DNA of 50,082 bases from an uncultured Propionibacteriaceae bacterium (GTDB lineage Bacteria > Actinomycetota > Actinomycetes > Propionibacteriales > Propionibacteriaceae): the NCBI GenBank assembly GCA_945911015.1, contig CAMDZW010000027.1, positions 1-50,082 of the forward strand, read 5' to 3'. Below the pieces are notes generated by a model. It was not told the DNA's origin. It was given only the letters and a program-made list of their open reading frames with translations, and made no database searches. Every line of letters begins with the position of its first letter. Within the stretch, counting starts at the first letter, position 1. The position numbers were made by a program, and so were the translations under genes. This document shows, in pieces, positions 1 to 9,240 of this stretch.

Positions 1-1
1 G

Positions 2-604
<603 letters not shown>

Positions 605-621
605 TCGCTCCAACACCGCCT

Positions 622-657
622 ACGACCCCCGTCCCGCTTCGGCGGTGCGGGGGTCGT
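622..657 (+). terminator. Intrinsic hairpin terminator after icd
   Basis: A long GC-rich inverted repeat begins 18 bases after the icd stop. The arms ACGACCCCCG..CCGC and GCGG..CGGGGGTCGT pair over 10 bp, a 2-bp mismatch and 4 more bp, capped by a stable TTCG tetraloop. No real U-tract follows, which is usual for actinobacterial terminators. Confidence 0.85.
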
Positions 658-692
658 TGCCGTTCCCCGGGGTTTCACACCGGTGGACCGAA

Positions 693-759
693 GCTCGCAC
701 ACGCATTGCAAAGGTAGAACCGTTGGATGGATACCTACCCTTGCAAACCATGTGCGAGC
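693..759. repeat. Inverted-repeat element, copy 1 (REP/MITE-like)
   Basis: The left arm (693-716, GCTCGCACACGCATTGCAAA then GGTA) and right arm (736-759) pair at 20 of 24 positions around a 19-base loop. The loop contains GAACCGTTGGATGG. A related element with the same core (GGTAGAAC.GTTGGATGG) lies at about 1204-1270, so the two copies flank the MazG-like gene. It encodes no protein I recognise. It may be a REP-like palindrome or a non-autonomous mobile element; a transcribed regulatory hairpin is also possible. Confidence 0.65.
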
Positions 760-810
760 CTGCCTGGTTGCCGGGCGGTGTGGTTCCCCGACAGGGGTAG
801 GGTCGCGAAG

Positions 811-1140
811 GTGACGTACACGATGCGGTCCACCGGCCAGGACTATGCGCAGATCGCTGAGGGATACGCGAATGCCTTCCCCGACGGCAACGACCCGTTG
901 CGCATCATGCTGCGTCTCAGCGAGGAACTCGGCGAGGTGGCCGAGGCCGTGGCACGTCTCGAGGGTCACGGCCTCAAGCGACTCAAGCATGGCGAACCGG
1001 ATGTCTCCCATCTCGCCACCGAGGTCGAAGATCTGGTGCACAATGCGTTTGCGCTCCTGCGGGTGTACGGAGCGGAGGCTGAGTTCGACAGCTCGGTCGA
1101 GCGGACCTTGGCCGATCTGCACCATGATGGTCGCCTCTGA
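811..1140 (+). CDS. MazG-like nucleotide pyrophosphohydrolase family protein
   Basis: The protein has about 109 residues and is all-alpha. The segment LRLSEELGEVAEAVARLEG carries the ExxE-type metal-binding helix of MazG/dUTPase-like NTP pyrophosphohydrolases, and a second acidic helix, EVEDLVHNAFALL, follows. By family knowledge it would hydrolyse a nucleoside triphosphate to the monophosphate plus pyrophosphate in the cytosol; the substrate cannot be read. I prefer the GTG at 811 because AGGGGTAGGG lies about 10 bases upstream. An ATG at 823 is the alternative. The longer frame from 727 starts inside the upstream inverted repeat and is unlikely. The gene stands alone between two related repeat elements. 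Confidence 0.7.
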   Translation: MTYTMRSTGQDYAQIAEGYANAFPDGNDPLRIMLRLSEELGEVAEAVARLEGHGLKRLKHGEPDVSHLATEVEDLVHNAFALLRVYGAEAEFDSSVERTLADLHHDGRL

Positions 1141-1203
1141 TCACGCCCTGCGTCCACGGACGGCTCCCGAGGTTCCGCGTCCCGAGAATCGCCCGCTCCC
1201 CGA

Positions 1204-1271
1204 GCGTGGCAAACACCATCCAAGGGTAGAACTGTTGGATGGGTACCGACCTTGGCAGGCCGTGTGCCAGC
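1204..1271. repeat. Inverted-repeat element, copy 2
   Basis: This element is similar in layout and core to the one at 693-759: a left arm CGTGGCAAACACCATCCAAG, then GGTAGAACTGTTGGATGGGTACC, written here in two parts as GGTAGAACTG and TTGGATGGGTACC, and a right arm CTTGGCAGGCCGTGTGCCAG. The arms pair imperfectly, with small bulges. It has the same orientation as copy 1 and sits between the MazG-like gene and the M20 gene. Confidence 0.6.
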
Positions 1272-1321
1272 CTGCCGTACGAGGCGACACCGAGCCCGGC
1301 CCCGGCACCGCGGCGAGTGCA

Positions 1322-2482
1322 TCAGCGGGCGCAGAACTGCTCGACCAGCCGGACCCAGACGGTGGCGCCGAACGGGATCACGTCGTCATTGAAGTCATAC
1401 CGGTCACTGTGCAGCGCACCGTGCTTGGCCCCGTTGCCGATGAAGGCGTAGGCCCCGGGCCGCTGCTGCAGCATGAAGGAGAAGTCCTCGCCGGTCATCG
1501 CGCCCTCGGGATCGAAGACCTGGTCCTGCCCGACCACCGAGGCCATTGCCGTACGGGCAAAGGCAGCCTGGGCTGCCGGGTTGATGGTCGGCGGATAGGT
1601 CCGTACGAACCGGAACTCGCCCTCGGCGCCGTGTGCGGCACAGATCTGCTCGCTGATGCGCTGCATCCGGTCCGCGATCACGTCAATCGCTTCCTCGGTC
1701 GCAGTGCGGACCGTCCCCGACAGCGTGCAGCTGGTCGGGATCGCGTTGGTGGCTTCGCCCCCGTTGATCGTGGTCACCGAGACCACAGCGGGTTCGGTCG
1801 GCGCCACCGTACGCGAGACGATGGTCTGGAAGGCTTGGACGATCTCGGCCACGACCGGAATCGGATCGACCGTCAGGTGCGGCATCGCCGCGTGCCCACC
1901 CCGGCCGTTGACCGTGAGGTAGAAACGGTTGCTCGATCCCATGGCCAGTCCGGGGCCGACACCGAATTGACCGACCTCCAGCCCGGGCCAGCTGTGCAGG
2001 GCGTAGATCTCGTCGATGGCGAACCGTTCGAACAGTCCGTCATCGATCATCGCCTTCGCGCCGGCCTTTCCCTCCTCGGCTGGTTGGAAGATCAGGTGCA
2101 CCACACCATCGAAGTCGCTGGCCTGCGCCAGGTGCTGGGCCGCAGCCAACAACATGGTCGTGTGGCCGTCATGTCCGCATGCGTGCATAGCGCCGGGATT
2201 GGTGCTGGCGTGAGGAAGATCGTTGGCTTCGGAGATCGGCAGTGCATCCATGTCCGCGCGCAGACCAATGCTCCGCTCAGAGTTTCCCTTGCGGATCACG
2301 CCGACCACACCGGTCCCACCGATGCCGGTGTGGGTCTCGACGCCCCATTCCTGCAACAGCTTCGCGACCAGAGCTGCTGTGCGGTGCTCGGCATAGCCGA
2401 GTTCGGGGTGGGCGTGGAGGTCGCGACGCACCTGTTGCCAGTGCCCGCCGCTGGCCACGATGTCACCGATCAGATCACTCAC
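1322..2482 (-). CDS. M20D-family amidohydrolase (hippurate/N-acyl-amino-acid hydrolase-like)
   Basis: The protein has about 386 residues, the usual length for M20D. Near the N-terminus is RRDLHAHPELGYAEHRTA. Metal-ligand motifs are MHACGHDGHTTMLL and FQPAEEGKAGAKAM, with the catalytic Glu in PAEEG. RGGHAAMPH of the dimerisation/lid domain and a C-terminal NGAKHGALHSDRYDF complete the family signature. Such enzymes cleave amide-linked acyl groups from amino acids in the cytosol; the substrate cannot be predicted. Start codons are weak here: GTG at 2482 follows GGCTGGACAG, and TTG at 2494 is the other candidate. A 628-codon open frame on the opposite strand is an antisense shadow. Confidence 0.9.
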   Translation of the reverse strand: MSDLIGDIVASGGHWQQVRRDLHAHPELGYAEHRTAALVAKLLQEWGVETHTGIGGTGVVGVIRKGNSERSIGLRADMDALPISEANDLPHASTNPGAMHACGHDGHTTMLLAAAQHLAQASDFDGVVHLIFQPAEEGKAGAKAMIDDGLFERFAIDEIYALHSWPGLEVGQFGVGPGLAMGSSNRFYLTVNGRGGHAAMPHLTVDPIPVVAEIVQAFQTIVSRTVAPTEPAVVSVTTINGGEATNAIPTSCTLSGTVRTATEEAIDVIADRMQRISEQICAAHGAEGEFRFVRTYPPTINPAAQAAFARTAMASVVGQDQVFDPEGAMTGEDFSFMLQQRPGAYAFIGNGAKHGALHSDRYDFNDDVIPFGATVWVRLVEQFCAR

Positions 2483-2523
2483 CTGTCCAGCCAATCACAT
2501 TCATCGACGGCCCAGTGGTCAGC

Positions 2524-3633
2524 TCATGAACCGCTGCCCTGTTCGACCAGTTCGAGATTCAATGCCGGCTCCCCGGACCACGGATCAGTGATGTCGTGGA
2601 AGAGTGCGTCGAAGCCGGCCAGGCCGCTGTCCGCCCGTCCTCCCGGCTGGGGCAATTGGCCGGAGCTGATCGCGTCACTGCAGATCAACAGCAACAGCTG
2701 GGCAATCGGATATTGCGGACCCGGGTCCTGACAGACCAGTTCGCGGCCCCGGTACCGTCGCATGCCACGTGTGTACAGCACGTCCATGTCCTCAGCGCGT
2801 CCGGCATGGACCGCGACCTGGACCAGTTTTTCCGGATCCTCACCCAGGATGGTGCCGGCTGGCTCGAACCGCTCCTGCCACGGGATCCAGACCCCGGCTG
2901 CCTCCGGACGACGCGCCAGTTCAGCCGCAAAGCTCACCTGGTACATCACCAGGTCGTCGACCCCTGCCGAACCGGTTGCGTCGATCTCCACCGCCGCTCC
3001 ATGGGCCGGCATCTCCCCACCCGCGCGGGCGGCAAGGCTCTCGTCGTCGATCGGTCCGACGACCTTCAGTGCGATCCGGGCATCCGGATCGGTGAACGGC
3101 ACCACTGTCGACAGGGCTTGGTCCTGTTGCAACTTCGCCGCGTGATTCGGCATGAAGTCACTCAACACCTCGCCCAACGAGGTCGGTTCCTCCTCCAGCA
3201 GGAGATACATCGCTTCGCTGGAGCGCAACGGATCGTACGGAACAGTCGGCGAGGGCGCCACTGATGTTGACTCACGCGCAACCTGCCGTTGCCCCAACGG
3301 CTCCATGGCGCCGTTCTCCGGCCACCAGACCAGGCCCGCCCCCACCGGACCGACCGAGCCCAGCGCCTTCTCCAGAGCTGCTGCTGTGTCGGCCCTCACC
3401 GTGACCGTGGAGCTGTGCGACAACACCCGCATCACCACCACACCTGGGCGGCCCGACGCCGCAGCCAGCAGCTGCGGATCGGTGGTCTTGCCACTCAGCT
3501 CGGCCGACACGGTGATCTGGTCGAACAGCAGCGTGGCCGTCTCGGCACCGGGCTCGATCGGTGGTGATGCGCTGCTCCACACCCGGCAGAGATCATCGAG
3601 GCGCTGAGTGAGCAGCAGGATCGCAGTGTGCAT
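2524..3633 (-). CDS. Uncharacterised protein, DUF4261-like C-terminal part
   Basis: The protein has 369 residues. I do not recognise it with certainty. The C-terminal third (about residues 265-340), with LYTRGMRRYRGRELVCQD and a following stretch of hydrophobic residues, resembles DUF4261-type domains of cytosolic proteins of unknown role. There is no signal peptide or membrane segment. The centre is alanine-rich and contains VWIPWQERFEPAGTI. It lies 29 bp downstream of nothing obvious on its own strand, with the M20 gene 41 bp beyond its stop, so the two could be co-transcribed. Its function is unknown. Confidence 0.7.
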   Translation of the reverse strand: MHTAILLLTQRLDDLCRVWSSASPPIEPGAETATLLFDQITVSAELSGKTTDPQLLAAASGRPGVVVMRVLSHSSTVTVRADTAAALEKALGSVGPVGAGLVWWPENGAMEPLGQRQVARESTSVAPSPTVPYDPLRSSEAMYLLLEEEPTSLGEVLSDFMPNHAAKLQQDQALSTVVPFTDPDARIALKVVGPIDDESLAARAGGEMPAHGAAVEIDATGSAGVDDLVMYQVSFAAELARRPEAAGVWIPWQERFEPAGTILGEDPEKLVQVAVHAGRAEDMDVLYTRGMRRYRGRELVCQDPGPQYPIAQLLLLICSDAISSGQLPQPGGRADSGLAGFDALFHDITDPWSGEPALNLELVEQGSGS

Positions 3634-3785
3634 TGCCCTATCCTAGGAGGGCTCCTCCTCCATCCCGGTACATGTCAAATGCACGCCGCCAGCCGTTCCG
3701 AGATCCCTGCTGAGCAAGGGATGTCATCGGATGGTCGGGACGACAGGCCTGTCGGGCCATGTGCCGGTGCGGTACCGTCAGGTCC

Positions 3786-4763
3786 ATGACCACTCCTGCC
3801 ATGCCTTATCGCCGCCTCGGCCATGCCGGCCTCAAGGTCAGCGCCCTCTCCTTCGGTTCCTGGGTCACCTTCGGTGGCCAGGTGGACACCGGTCTGGCCA
3901 AGGACTGTCTGCAGGCCGCCGCTGATGCCGGCGTCAACTTCTTCGACAACGCCGAGTCCTATGCCGGTGGACAGTCCGAGACCATCATGGGCAAGGCCAT
4001 CGCCGAACTCGGCTGGAAGCGTCACACCTACTCGGTGTCGACCAAGCTGTTCTGGGGCATCAACGGTGATCTCGTCAACATGCGCCACACGCTCAACCGC
4101 AAGTACCTCATGCAGGCCATCGACGGCTCCTTGGAGCGGTTCGGGCTCGACTTCGTCGATCTCGTCTTCTGCCATCGTCCCGACCCCGACACCCCCATCG
4201 AAGAAACCGTGTGGGCGATGAGCGACATGATCAGCTCCGGCAAGGCGCTCTACTGGGGCACCTCGGAGTGGTCGGCCGCAGAGATCCGGGCCGCCTGGGA
4301 CATCGCCGACCGCCGCAATCTCCACAAGCCGGTGATGGAGCAGCCGCAGTACAACCTGATGCACCGCGAGCGGGTCGAGAACGAGTACGCCCGGTTGTAC
4401 GACGACATCGGTCTCGGCCTGACCGTGTGGAGCCCGATGGCCAACGGCATCCTGTCCGGCAAGTACCTCAACGGGATCCCCGAGGGCAGCAGGGCCGCAC
4501 TGCCGGAGAACAAGGGGCTGCGCGACCGGGTCACCGACCCGGACACCAACGCCAAGGTCGCCCAGCTCGTCGAGGTCGCCAACCGCCTCGAGGTCACCGC
4601 GGCCCAGCTCGCCCTTGCCTGGTGCATGGCCAACCCGAGGGTGTCGACGGTCATCACCGGTGCGTCCTCGGTCAACCAGGTGCACGAAAATGCCGGCTCC
4701 TTGGTCGCTCTGGAACGCATCGACGACCAGGTGAAGGCAGAGCTGGACGCGATCTTCGCCTGA
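3786..4763 (+). CDS. Aldo/keto reductase, Kv-beta/YghZ-like
   Basis: The protein has 325 residues. The AKR catalytic tetrad is visible: Asp54 and Tyr59 in [12 protein letters not shown], Lys87 in STKLFWG, and His130 in [12 protein letters not shown]. The long segment with [11 protein letters not shown], and [11 protein letters not shown] before the second half, is typical of the potassium-channel beta-subunit/YghZ branch. Cofactor contacts are expected at [12 protein letters not shown]. It would reduce carbonyl compounds with NADPH in the cytosol; the substrate is unknown. The ATG at 3786 was chosen because it precedes the conserved [10 protein letters not shown] start. The stop TGA abuts, base to base, the stop of the convergent solute-binding gene. 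Confidence 0.92.
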   Translation: MTTPAMPYRRLGHAGLKVSALSFGSWVTFGGQVDTGLAKDCLQAAADAGVNFFDNAESYAGGQSETIMGKAIAELGWKRHTYSVSTKLFWGINGDLVNMRHTLNRKYLMQAIDGSLERFGLDFVDLVFCHRPDPDTPIEETVWAMSDMISSGKALYWGTSEWSAAEIRAAWDIADRRNLHKPVMEQPQYNLMHRERVENEYARLYDDIGLGLTVWSPMANGILSGKYLNGIPEGSRAALPENKGLRDRVTDPDTNAKVAQLVEVANRLEVTAAQLALAWCMANPRVSTVITGASSVNQVHENAGSLVALERIDDQVKAELDAIFA

Positions 4764-6380
4764 TCAGCCCTCGGCGGCGTACTCCTCGGCGATGATCTTG
4801 CCGACCGATTCATTCCACTGCTCGACGGCCGCCGCCCAGTCGCTGAGCGGTCTGCGGCCCTGAATGATCTCACCCTCGAGGTCGCCGAGCTTGCGGTCCT
4901 CGGCCGGTGCCTTGGTCACCGCGGTCTCGGAGTATCGACCGCGTGACGGGTCGGCCATTCCCTGCGGGATCTGGTCGACACACCAGCGGTGAATGGTCTC
5001 GGTGAGCTCGGGCCGTCCTGGCGTGTAGAGGTCCCGCCACACACTCGCACCGGCATAGTTCAGGCCGCGCACGGTCTCGTCCGGACGATCCGGTACCAGC
5101 GAGATGTCCCCGTCGGCGAGGGTCCACTGGCGTCCTTCCAGTCCGAAATTGACCGTCAAGTATTCCTGGGTGCCGAAGGGCGACGCGATGTAGTCCAACG
5201 TACGCAACAGTTCGTCGATCCTGTCCTCGTCGTCGGTCTTGCGTAGCCCCACGGGAGCGGTGTACGCCGGGCTGCCCAGATGCTTGGCTGCGGCTCCGCC
5301 GCCGTCCCACTGCGGCATCACCAAGGCACCGACGGGCACATCGAGCACCTGAGCCTTGGACTGCCAGTTGGCGAAATCCTGGCTGAGCATGGCGGTCGTC
5401 CCGGCGTCGAACCAGACATGACTGGATCCCGGGTCGGAGAACGAGTTGGGGTGGTAGAGCCCGTCGACGAACATCTGGGTGACGATCTCCAGCGCACGTT
5501 CGTACTCCGGGGTCATCTTGGCACTGATCCAGTTGCCCGCATCGTCGACGTGCCATCCATTCGGCGCACCGAGTGACTCGAGGATCTCCGGGACGGTCCA
5601 GTCGTTGGGCAGCTGCCCGAAACAGAACACGTCACTGCTCGGGTCATGCACCTCGCGACACAGGTCCAAAAAGGCCTCACCGTCGGCCAACTCGGGAATG
5701 AGGTCGATGCCGCGTTCTTCGAAGATGTCGCCACGGGTCAGCATCACCCGGCCCGCCGGGATCCGCGGCTGAGGAACGCCCCAGATCTTGCCGGCAACGG
5801 TCGCCACCTGCCAAGACGCCGGCGGCTGGTTCGCCAGATGCGGATACTTCTCCACCGCCTCCCCGCCCAGGTGAGGAGTGAGATCGGTGAACAGACTGTT
5901 CAGCATCTGTGGCATCTGCGGCACCACGACGATCTGGGTCAAATCGCCGAGCGCCTCACCGGCCACCGAGGTCTGGAACTTGGCCGTGTACTCGGTGCTG
6001 GGCACAGCGGTCAGCGTGATTGGCTCGCCCAGATCGGAGTTGATCCGCTGCCACCATTGGTTGCGGTCCATCGGGGTTGCACTGGGCGCCCCCTGGACCA
6101 GCAGCTCGACCGGGGACGAGATCCCGACCGGAATTCTGCCCGTACTGGGCGGCGGGTCGGGATAGGACAAGTAGGCGTCGGGCACGCCGATTTCGGCGTT
6201 GCCTGGGAGGTCAGGTTCGGGTCCGTCGTACGGGACATGGTCGGGCCGAGTGGCAGCGTTCGGACCTTCCTCCGAACCGCCGCGGGGAGCCGTACGGCAT
6301 CCGGCCACTCCGGCCACACCCACCGCAGTCGCTGCGGCGCCGGCTCCGAGCAGGGAGCGTCGCGCGATCCTGTCGAGCAT
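4764..6380 (-). CDS. Extracellular solute-binding lipoprotein (ABC transporter, LplA/YtcQ-like)
   Basis: The protein has 538 residues. It starts with a twin-arginine export signal, IARRSLLGAGAAATAVG, and a lipobox, VAGC, so it is a Tat-exported lipoprotein tethered outside the membrane. The mature domain has the two-lobe family 1 binding-protein pattern, with blocks such as LTDLTPHLGGEAVEKYPHL and IWGVPQPRI. Ligands of this branch are usually oligosaccharides, which is family knowledge only. No permease or ATPase gene is adjacent, so it must work with transporter parts encoded elsewhere. The ATG at 6380, with GAAGGG 8 bases upstream, was preferred over a GTG at 6389. Confidence 0.88.
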   Translation of the reverse strand: MLDRIARRSLLGAGAAATAVGVAGVAGCRTAPRGGSEEGPNAATRPDHVPYDGPEPDLPGNAEIGVPDAYLSYPDPPPSTGRIPVGISSPVELLVQGAPSATPMDRNQWWQRINSDLGEPITLTAVPSTEYTAKFQTSVAGEALGDLTQIVVVPQMPQMLNSLFTDLTPHLGGEAVEKYPHLANQPPASWQVATVAGKIWGVPQPRIPAGRVMLTRGDIFEERGIDLIPELADGEAFLDLCREVHDPSSDVFCFGQLPNDWTVPEILESLGAPNGWHVDDAGNWISAKMTPEYERALEIVTQMFVDGLYHPNSFSDPGSSHVWFDAGTTAMLSQDFANWQSKAQVLDVPVGALVMPQWDGGGAAAKHLGSPAYTAPVGLRKTDDEDRIDELLRTLDYIASPFGTQEYLTVNFGLEGRQWTLADGDISLVPDRPDETVRGLNYAGASVWRDLYTPGRPELTETIHRWCVDQIPQGMADPSRGRYSETAVTKAPAEDRKLGDLEGEIIQGRRPLSDWAAAVEQWNESVGKIIAEEYAAEG

Positions 6381-6566
6381 GAGGTCCACCCTTCATCGGG
6401 AACTGGTTCGTGATGGTCGTTGCTCACCCTGCACGCTATGCGATGGCTCCCCCTCGGGGAAGAACCTGCAGCAACGCCATGGTGGAACCGGGGTCTCCCC
6501 AACACCACATTCCCCACTGGTCGGACGTTCATGTGCACGACACCGGGTCACGATAGACAATGGGTC

Positions 6567-7463
6567 ATGGCACCGCACACCTCACTCAGGGAGTACATCG
6601 ACCACCTCAAGGCCGAGGGCTACCGGGTCGAGGGCGCAGAGGGCGATGACCCGGTCCTGATTGCGCCCAACGGTTCGGCCGTGGAGACCTGGCGCCAGGA
6701 CTATCCGTACGACGAGCTGATGACCCGTGAAGTCTATGATCTGGAGAAGTACAAGCTCCAGATCGAACTGTTGAAGTTCCAGTACTGGACCGAGGAGACC
6801 GGCGCCAAACATGTCATCGTCTTCGAGGGGCGAGACGCTGCCGGCAAGGGCGGCACGATCAAGCGGTTCACCGAGCACCTGAACCCGCGGACGGCGCGGG
6901 TGGTGGCGCTGACCAAGCCGTCCAGCACCGAGAAGGGCCAGTGGTACTTCCAGCGTTACATCCAGCACCTCCCCACTGCCGGCGAGATCGTCATGTTCGA
7001 CCGTTCCTGGTACAACCGCGCCGGGGTCGAGCGGGTGATGGGCTTCTGCACCGACGAGGAGTACGAGACCTTCATGGTGCAGGCACCGCAGTTCGAGCGG
7101 ATGCTGGTCGAGTCGGGGATCACGGTCACGAAGTTGTGGTTCTCGGTCACCCAGGACGAACAACGGACCCGGTTTGCCCTGCGCCAGATCGACCCGGTCC
7201 GCCGGTGGAAGCTGTCGCCGATGGATCTGGAGAGTCTGGACCGCTGGGAGGCCTACACCGCCGCCAAGGAGGCGATGTTCGACCGCACCGACAAGCGGTG
7301 GGCGCCGTGGCGGACGGTCAAGTCGAACGACAAGAAACGCGCCCGACTCAACGCCATGCGCGCCTTCCTCCACCCGTTCGAGTACGAGGGCAAGGACCAC
7401 TCGGTCGTACGGGCACCCGACGACCACATCGTGCGCCGTGCGAAGCACACCTCCGGCGACTGA
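6567..7463 (+). CDS. ppk2: Polyphosphate kinase 2 (PPK2 family, class I)
   Basis: The protein has 298 residues. Walker A is GRDAAGKGGTIKRF (residues 88-101), followed by EHLNPRTARVVAL, which is typical of single-domain PPK2. The lid and Walker B region FDRSWYNRAGVERVMGFC is intact, and DPVRRWKLSPMDLES and WAPWRTVKSNDKKRARL are also family blocks. The enzyme moves phosphate between polyphosphate and nucleotides, generally favouring NDP phosphorylation. The ATG at 6567 fits the usual length. The final codons SGD-stop lie in the first unit of a 28-bp tandem repeat. Confidence 0.95.
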   Translation: MAPHTSLREYIDHLKAEGYRVEGAEGDDPVLIAPNGSAVETWRQDYPYDELMTREVYDLEKYKLQIELLKFQYWTEETGAKHVIVFEGRDAAGKGGTIKRFTEHLNPRTARVVALTKPSSTEKGQWYFQRYIQHLPTAGEIVMFDRSWYNRAGVERVMGFCTDEEYETFMVQAPQFERMLVESGITVTKLWFSVTQDEQRTRFALRQIDPVRRWKLSPMDLESLDRWEAYTAAKEAMFDRTDKRWAPWRTVKSNDKKRARLNAMRAFLHPFEYEGKDHSVVRAPDDHIVRRAKHTSGD

Positions 7464-7530
7464 CGCCGAGAAGCACACCTCCGGCGACTGACGCCGAGAA
7501 GCACACCTCCGGCGACTGACGCCGAGAAGC
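7442..7530. repeat. 28-bp tandem repeat, 3.2 units, over the ppk2 stop
   Basis: Units at 7442-7469, 7470-7497 and 7498-7525 are identical, followed by 5 more matching bases. Each unit ends with TCCGGCGACTGACGCCGA, a mini-hairpin with CGGCG and CGCCG arms around a loop holding the TGA. Because 28 is 1 mod 3, the successive TGAs fall in all three plus-strand frames, and every frame ends in the same HTSGD-stop. The array fills the space exactly up to the stop of the convergent gene at 7531. Confidence 0.95.
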
Positions 7531-7959
7531 TCAGCGCAGACTGTCCACCACAGCGGCGATCCGACGGGTCCGAGTTGTCTCCTGCTTGGCGTCGGCCACC
7601 GTACGGGCAGCCTCTTTGCGCTTGCTGTAGGAGAGCGCTTCGAAGCTCTCGGTCAGTCCCGCCTCGGCGAGTGCGGCCGTGAGCGCGGCCGGCACGTCCA
7701 CGGTCCGTTCCTCGGCGTCGGGCGTGATCGTCGTCTCGACCTGCTGACCGATCTCGACCCCGGCCTCGGTCCGGGCTGCCTTGCTGAACCCGATCATCAG
7801 CTCACCGCCCATCCGAGCAACCCGCAACCGCACAGTCCTGCCCGCGATCGTCACCGTGACCGGCGCTCGGGGGCCGCCGAGCGCAGCGGCCTGTTCTTCG
7901 GTCAACACGATGGCCGAGGCCGGCCCTCGTGGCTCCAGGACTGTCGTCATTGTCACCAT
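7531..7959 (-). CDS. YdeI/OmpD-associated family protein with DUF1905-like N-terminus
   Basis: The protein has about 142 residues. The first 90 residues resemble a DUF1905-like beta domain, with VTVTIAGRTVRLRVARMG and VEIGQQVETTITPD. The last 45, with FEALSYSKRKEAARTVADAK and RRIAAVV, match the YdeI/OmpD-associated helical tail, where YSKRKE is the recognisable core. The function of the family is unclear; some members are described as bacteriocin-protection or cold-responsive proteins. ATGs at 7959 and 7950 are close together without a clear ribosome site, so the start is uncertain. Confidence 0.8.
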   Translation of the reverse strand: MVTMTTVLEPRGPASAIVLTEEQAAALGGPRAPVTVTIAGRTVRLRVARMGGELMIGFSKAARTEAGVEIGQQVETTITPDAEERTVDVPAALTAALAEAGLTESFEALSYSKRKEAARTVADAKQETTRTRRIAAVVDSLR

Positions 7960-8006
7960 GATTCGATCGTACGACGGCCAACCCCGCACGGCGATGTTTC
8001 CGGTGT

Positions 8007-9206
8007 TCACTCGGTCAGGGAGAGCTCCACGACCGGCAGAGCCACGTCAGGCTGCTGGATCGGCAGGGTCAGGGTGACGGTGCCCTCGGGTTGGCCACCG
8101 GGTGTGGTGTTCTGCGCCGTCTGGTCCGGGTTGGCCTCGGTGAACAGAACTTCAGAAGCATCATGGAGAAGTTGGGCATAGTGGATCTTGCCGGCCAGGC
8201 CGGGCAGGTGGACATGCTGCAGCGGCCAGGCGAACAGGTGAAGGTAGAGCCGATTGCCGCGTTGGGTGTAGCGGGCATCGGGCGGAGGCGTGTGGGACGC
8301 GGGGCCCGCACCGATGACGGCGCGGTCGTGGAGTCGCATCCACTCCCCGATCGCCGCCAGGGACTCCTTCGCTCGAGGATCGATGGTGCCGCGGGCCGTG
8401 GGGCCGACATTCAGCAGCAGGTTGCCATCCTTGGCGACACCGTCAACCAGAATCCGGATCAAGGTGCCGGGCGCCTTGTCGTCATGGTTGTCACGGTCGT
8501 ATCCCCAACTGCCGTTGAGAGTCTGGCAGGCCTCCCACCGGGCCGGCACGCCGTTGCGCGTCATCGGCGCAGACGGCTGGTACTGCTCGGGAGTGACCAG
8601 GTCAGCGGTCGGCTGATCCAGACGGTCGTTGATGAGGATACCTGGCTGAAGTTCGCGGGTCATCGCTTCCAGCCGGTCGGAATCCCAGTCGTCACGCCCC
8701 TTGCCCGGCATCTGGCGATAGACATGATCGGGATAGGAGAAGTCGTAGAAGAGGTAGTCGATCGTGCCGTACCGGGTGAGTAACTCCCGGACCTGGCCGT
8801 GGAGATACTCGCGATATCGACCCATGTCGCGAGAGGCGTTCTGCTCCGGTGCGTCTGCCTCGTCACGGCGCGGATGGTGGACGTCGATCGGAAAATCCGG
8901 GTGGTGCCAGTCAATCAACGAATGGTAGAAACCGATCTTCAACCCGGCTGCCCGGAAAGCCTCGACCCACGGCCCGACCAGGTCTTTCCCGTACGGAGTG
9001 TTCGCGACTGTCCAGTCGCTCAGGTCGCTGTCCCACAAGCAGAACCCGTCATGATGCTTCGTGGTGAGCACCGCATACCTCATCCCGGCCGCCTTCGCCG
9101 TCGCAGCCCATTCCTGCGGGTCATGGAGGTCAGGATCGAAGTGTTCGCGGTAGTACTCGGCCGCGGCCCGCCATGAGTGGGTGATGTCGCGTGAGCAGAT
9201 CAGCAT
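8007..9206 (-). pseudogene. Alpha-L-fucosidase (GH29), N-terminus missing
   Basis: The frame holds 399 residues of clear GH29 sequence: DPQEWAATAKAAGMRYAVLT, TKHHDGFCLWDS, LKIGFYHSLIDWHHPDF, RYGTIDYLFYDFSYPDH (candidate nucleophile Asp155) and DGNLLLNVGPTARG. GH29 enzymes normally begin 35-60 residues earlier, with a RFGMFIHWG-type strand that lines the active site. Here the frame meets a TAG just upstream of the ATG, and only 34 bp separate it from the next gene, so that strand is absent in all frames. The reading frame otherwise looks intact. The simplest reading is a 5' deletion; the product is probably inactive. No signal peptide is present. Confidence 0.75.
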
Positions 9207-9240
9207 CGATGACTACGACCGTGTTGTCATGATGCTCTGC

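Noticed and set aside
845..2731. 628-codon open frame on the plus strand
   Set aside because: It lies antisense over the clear M20 amidohydrolase and runs out of frame over the MazG-like gene. Its sequence is compositionally odd and has no family features, so it is a GC-bias shadow.
6582..7478. 298-codon minus-strand frame opposite ppk2
   Set aside because: PPK2 on the plus strand has all its motifs; the antisense frame has none.
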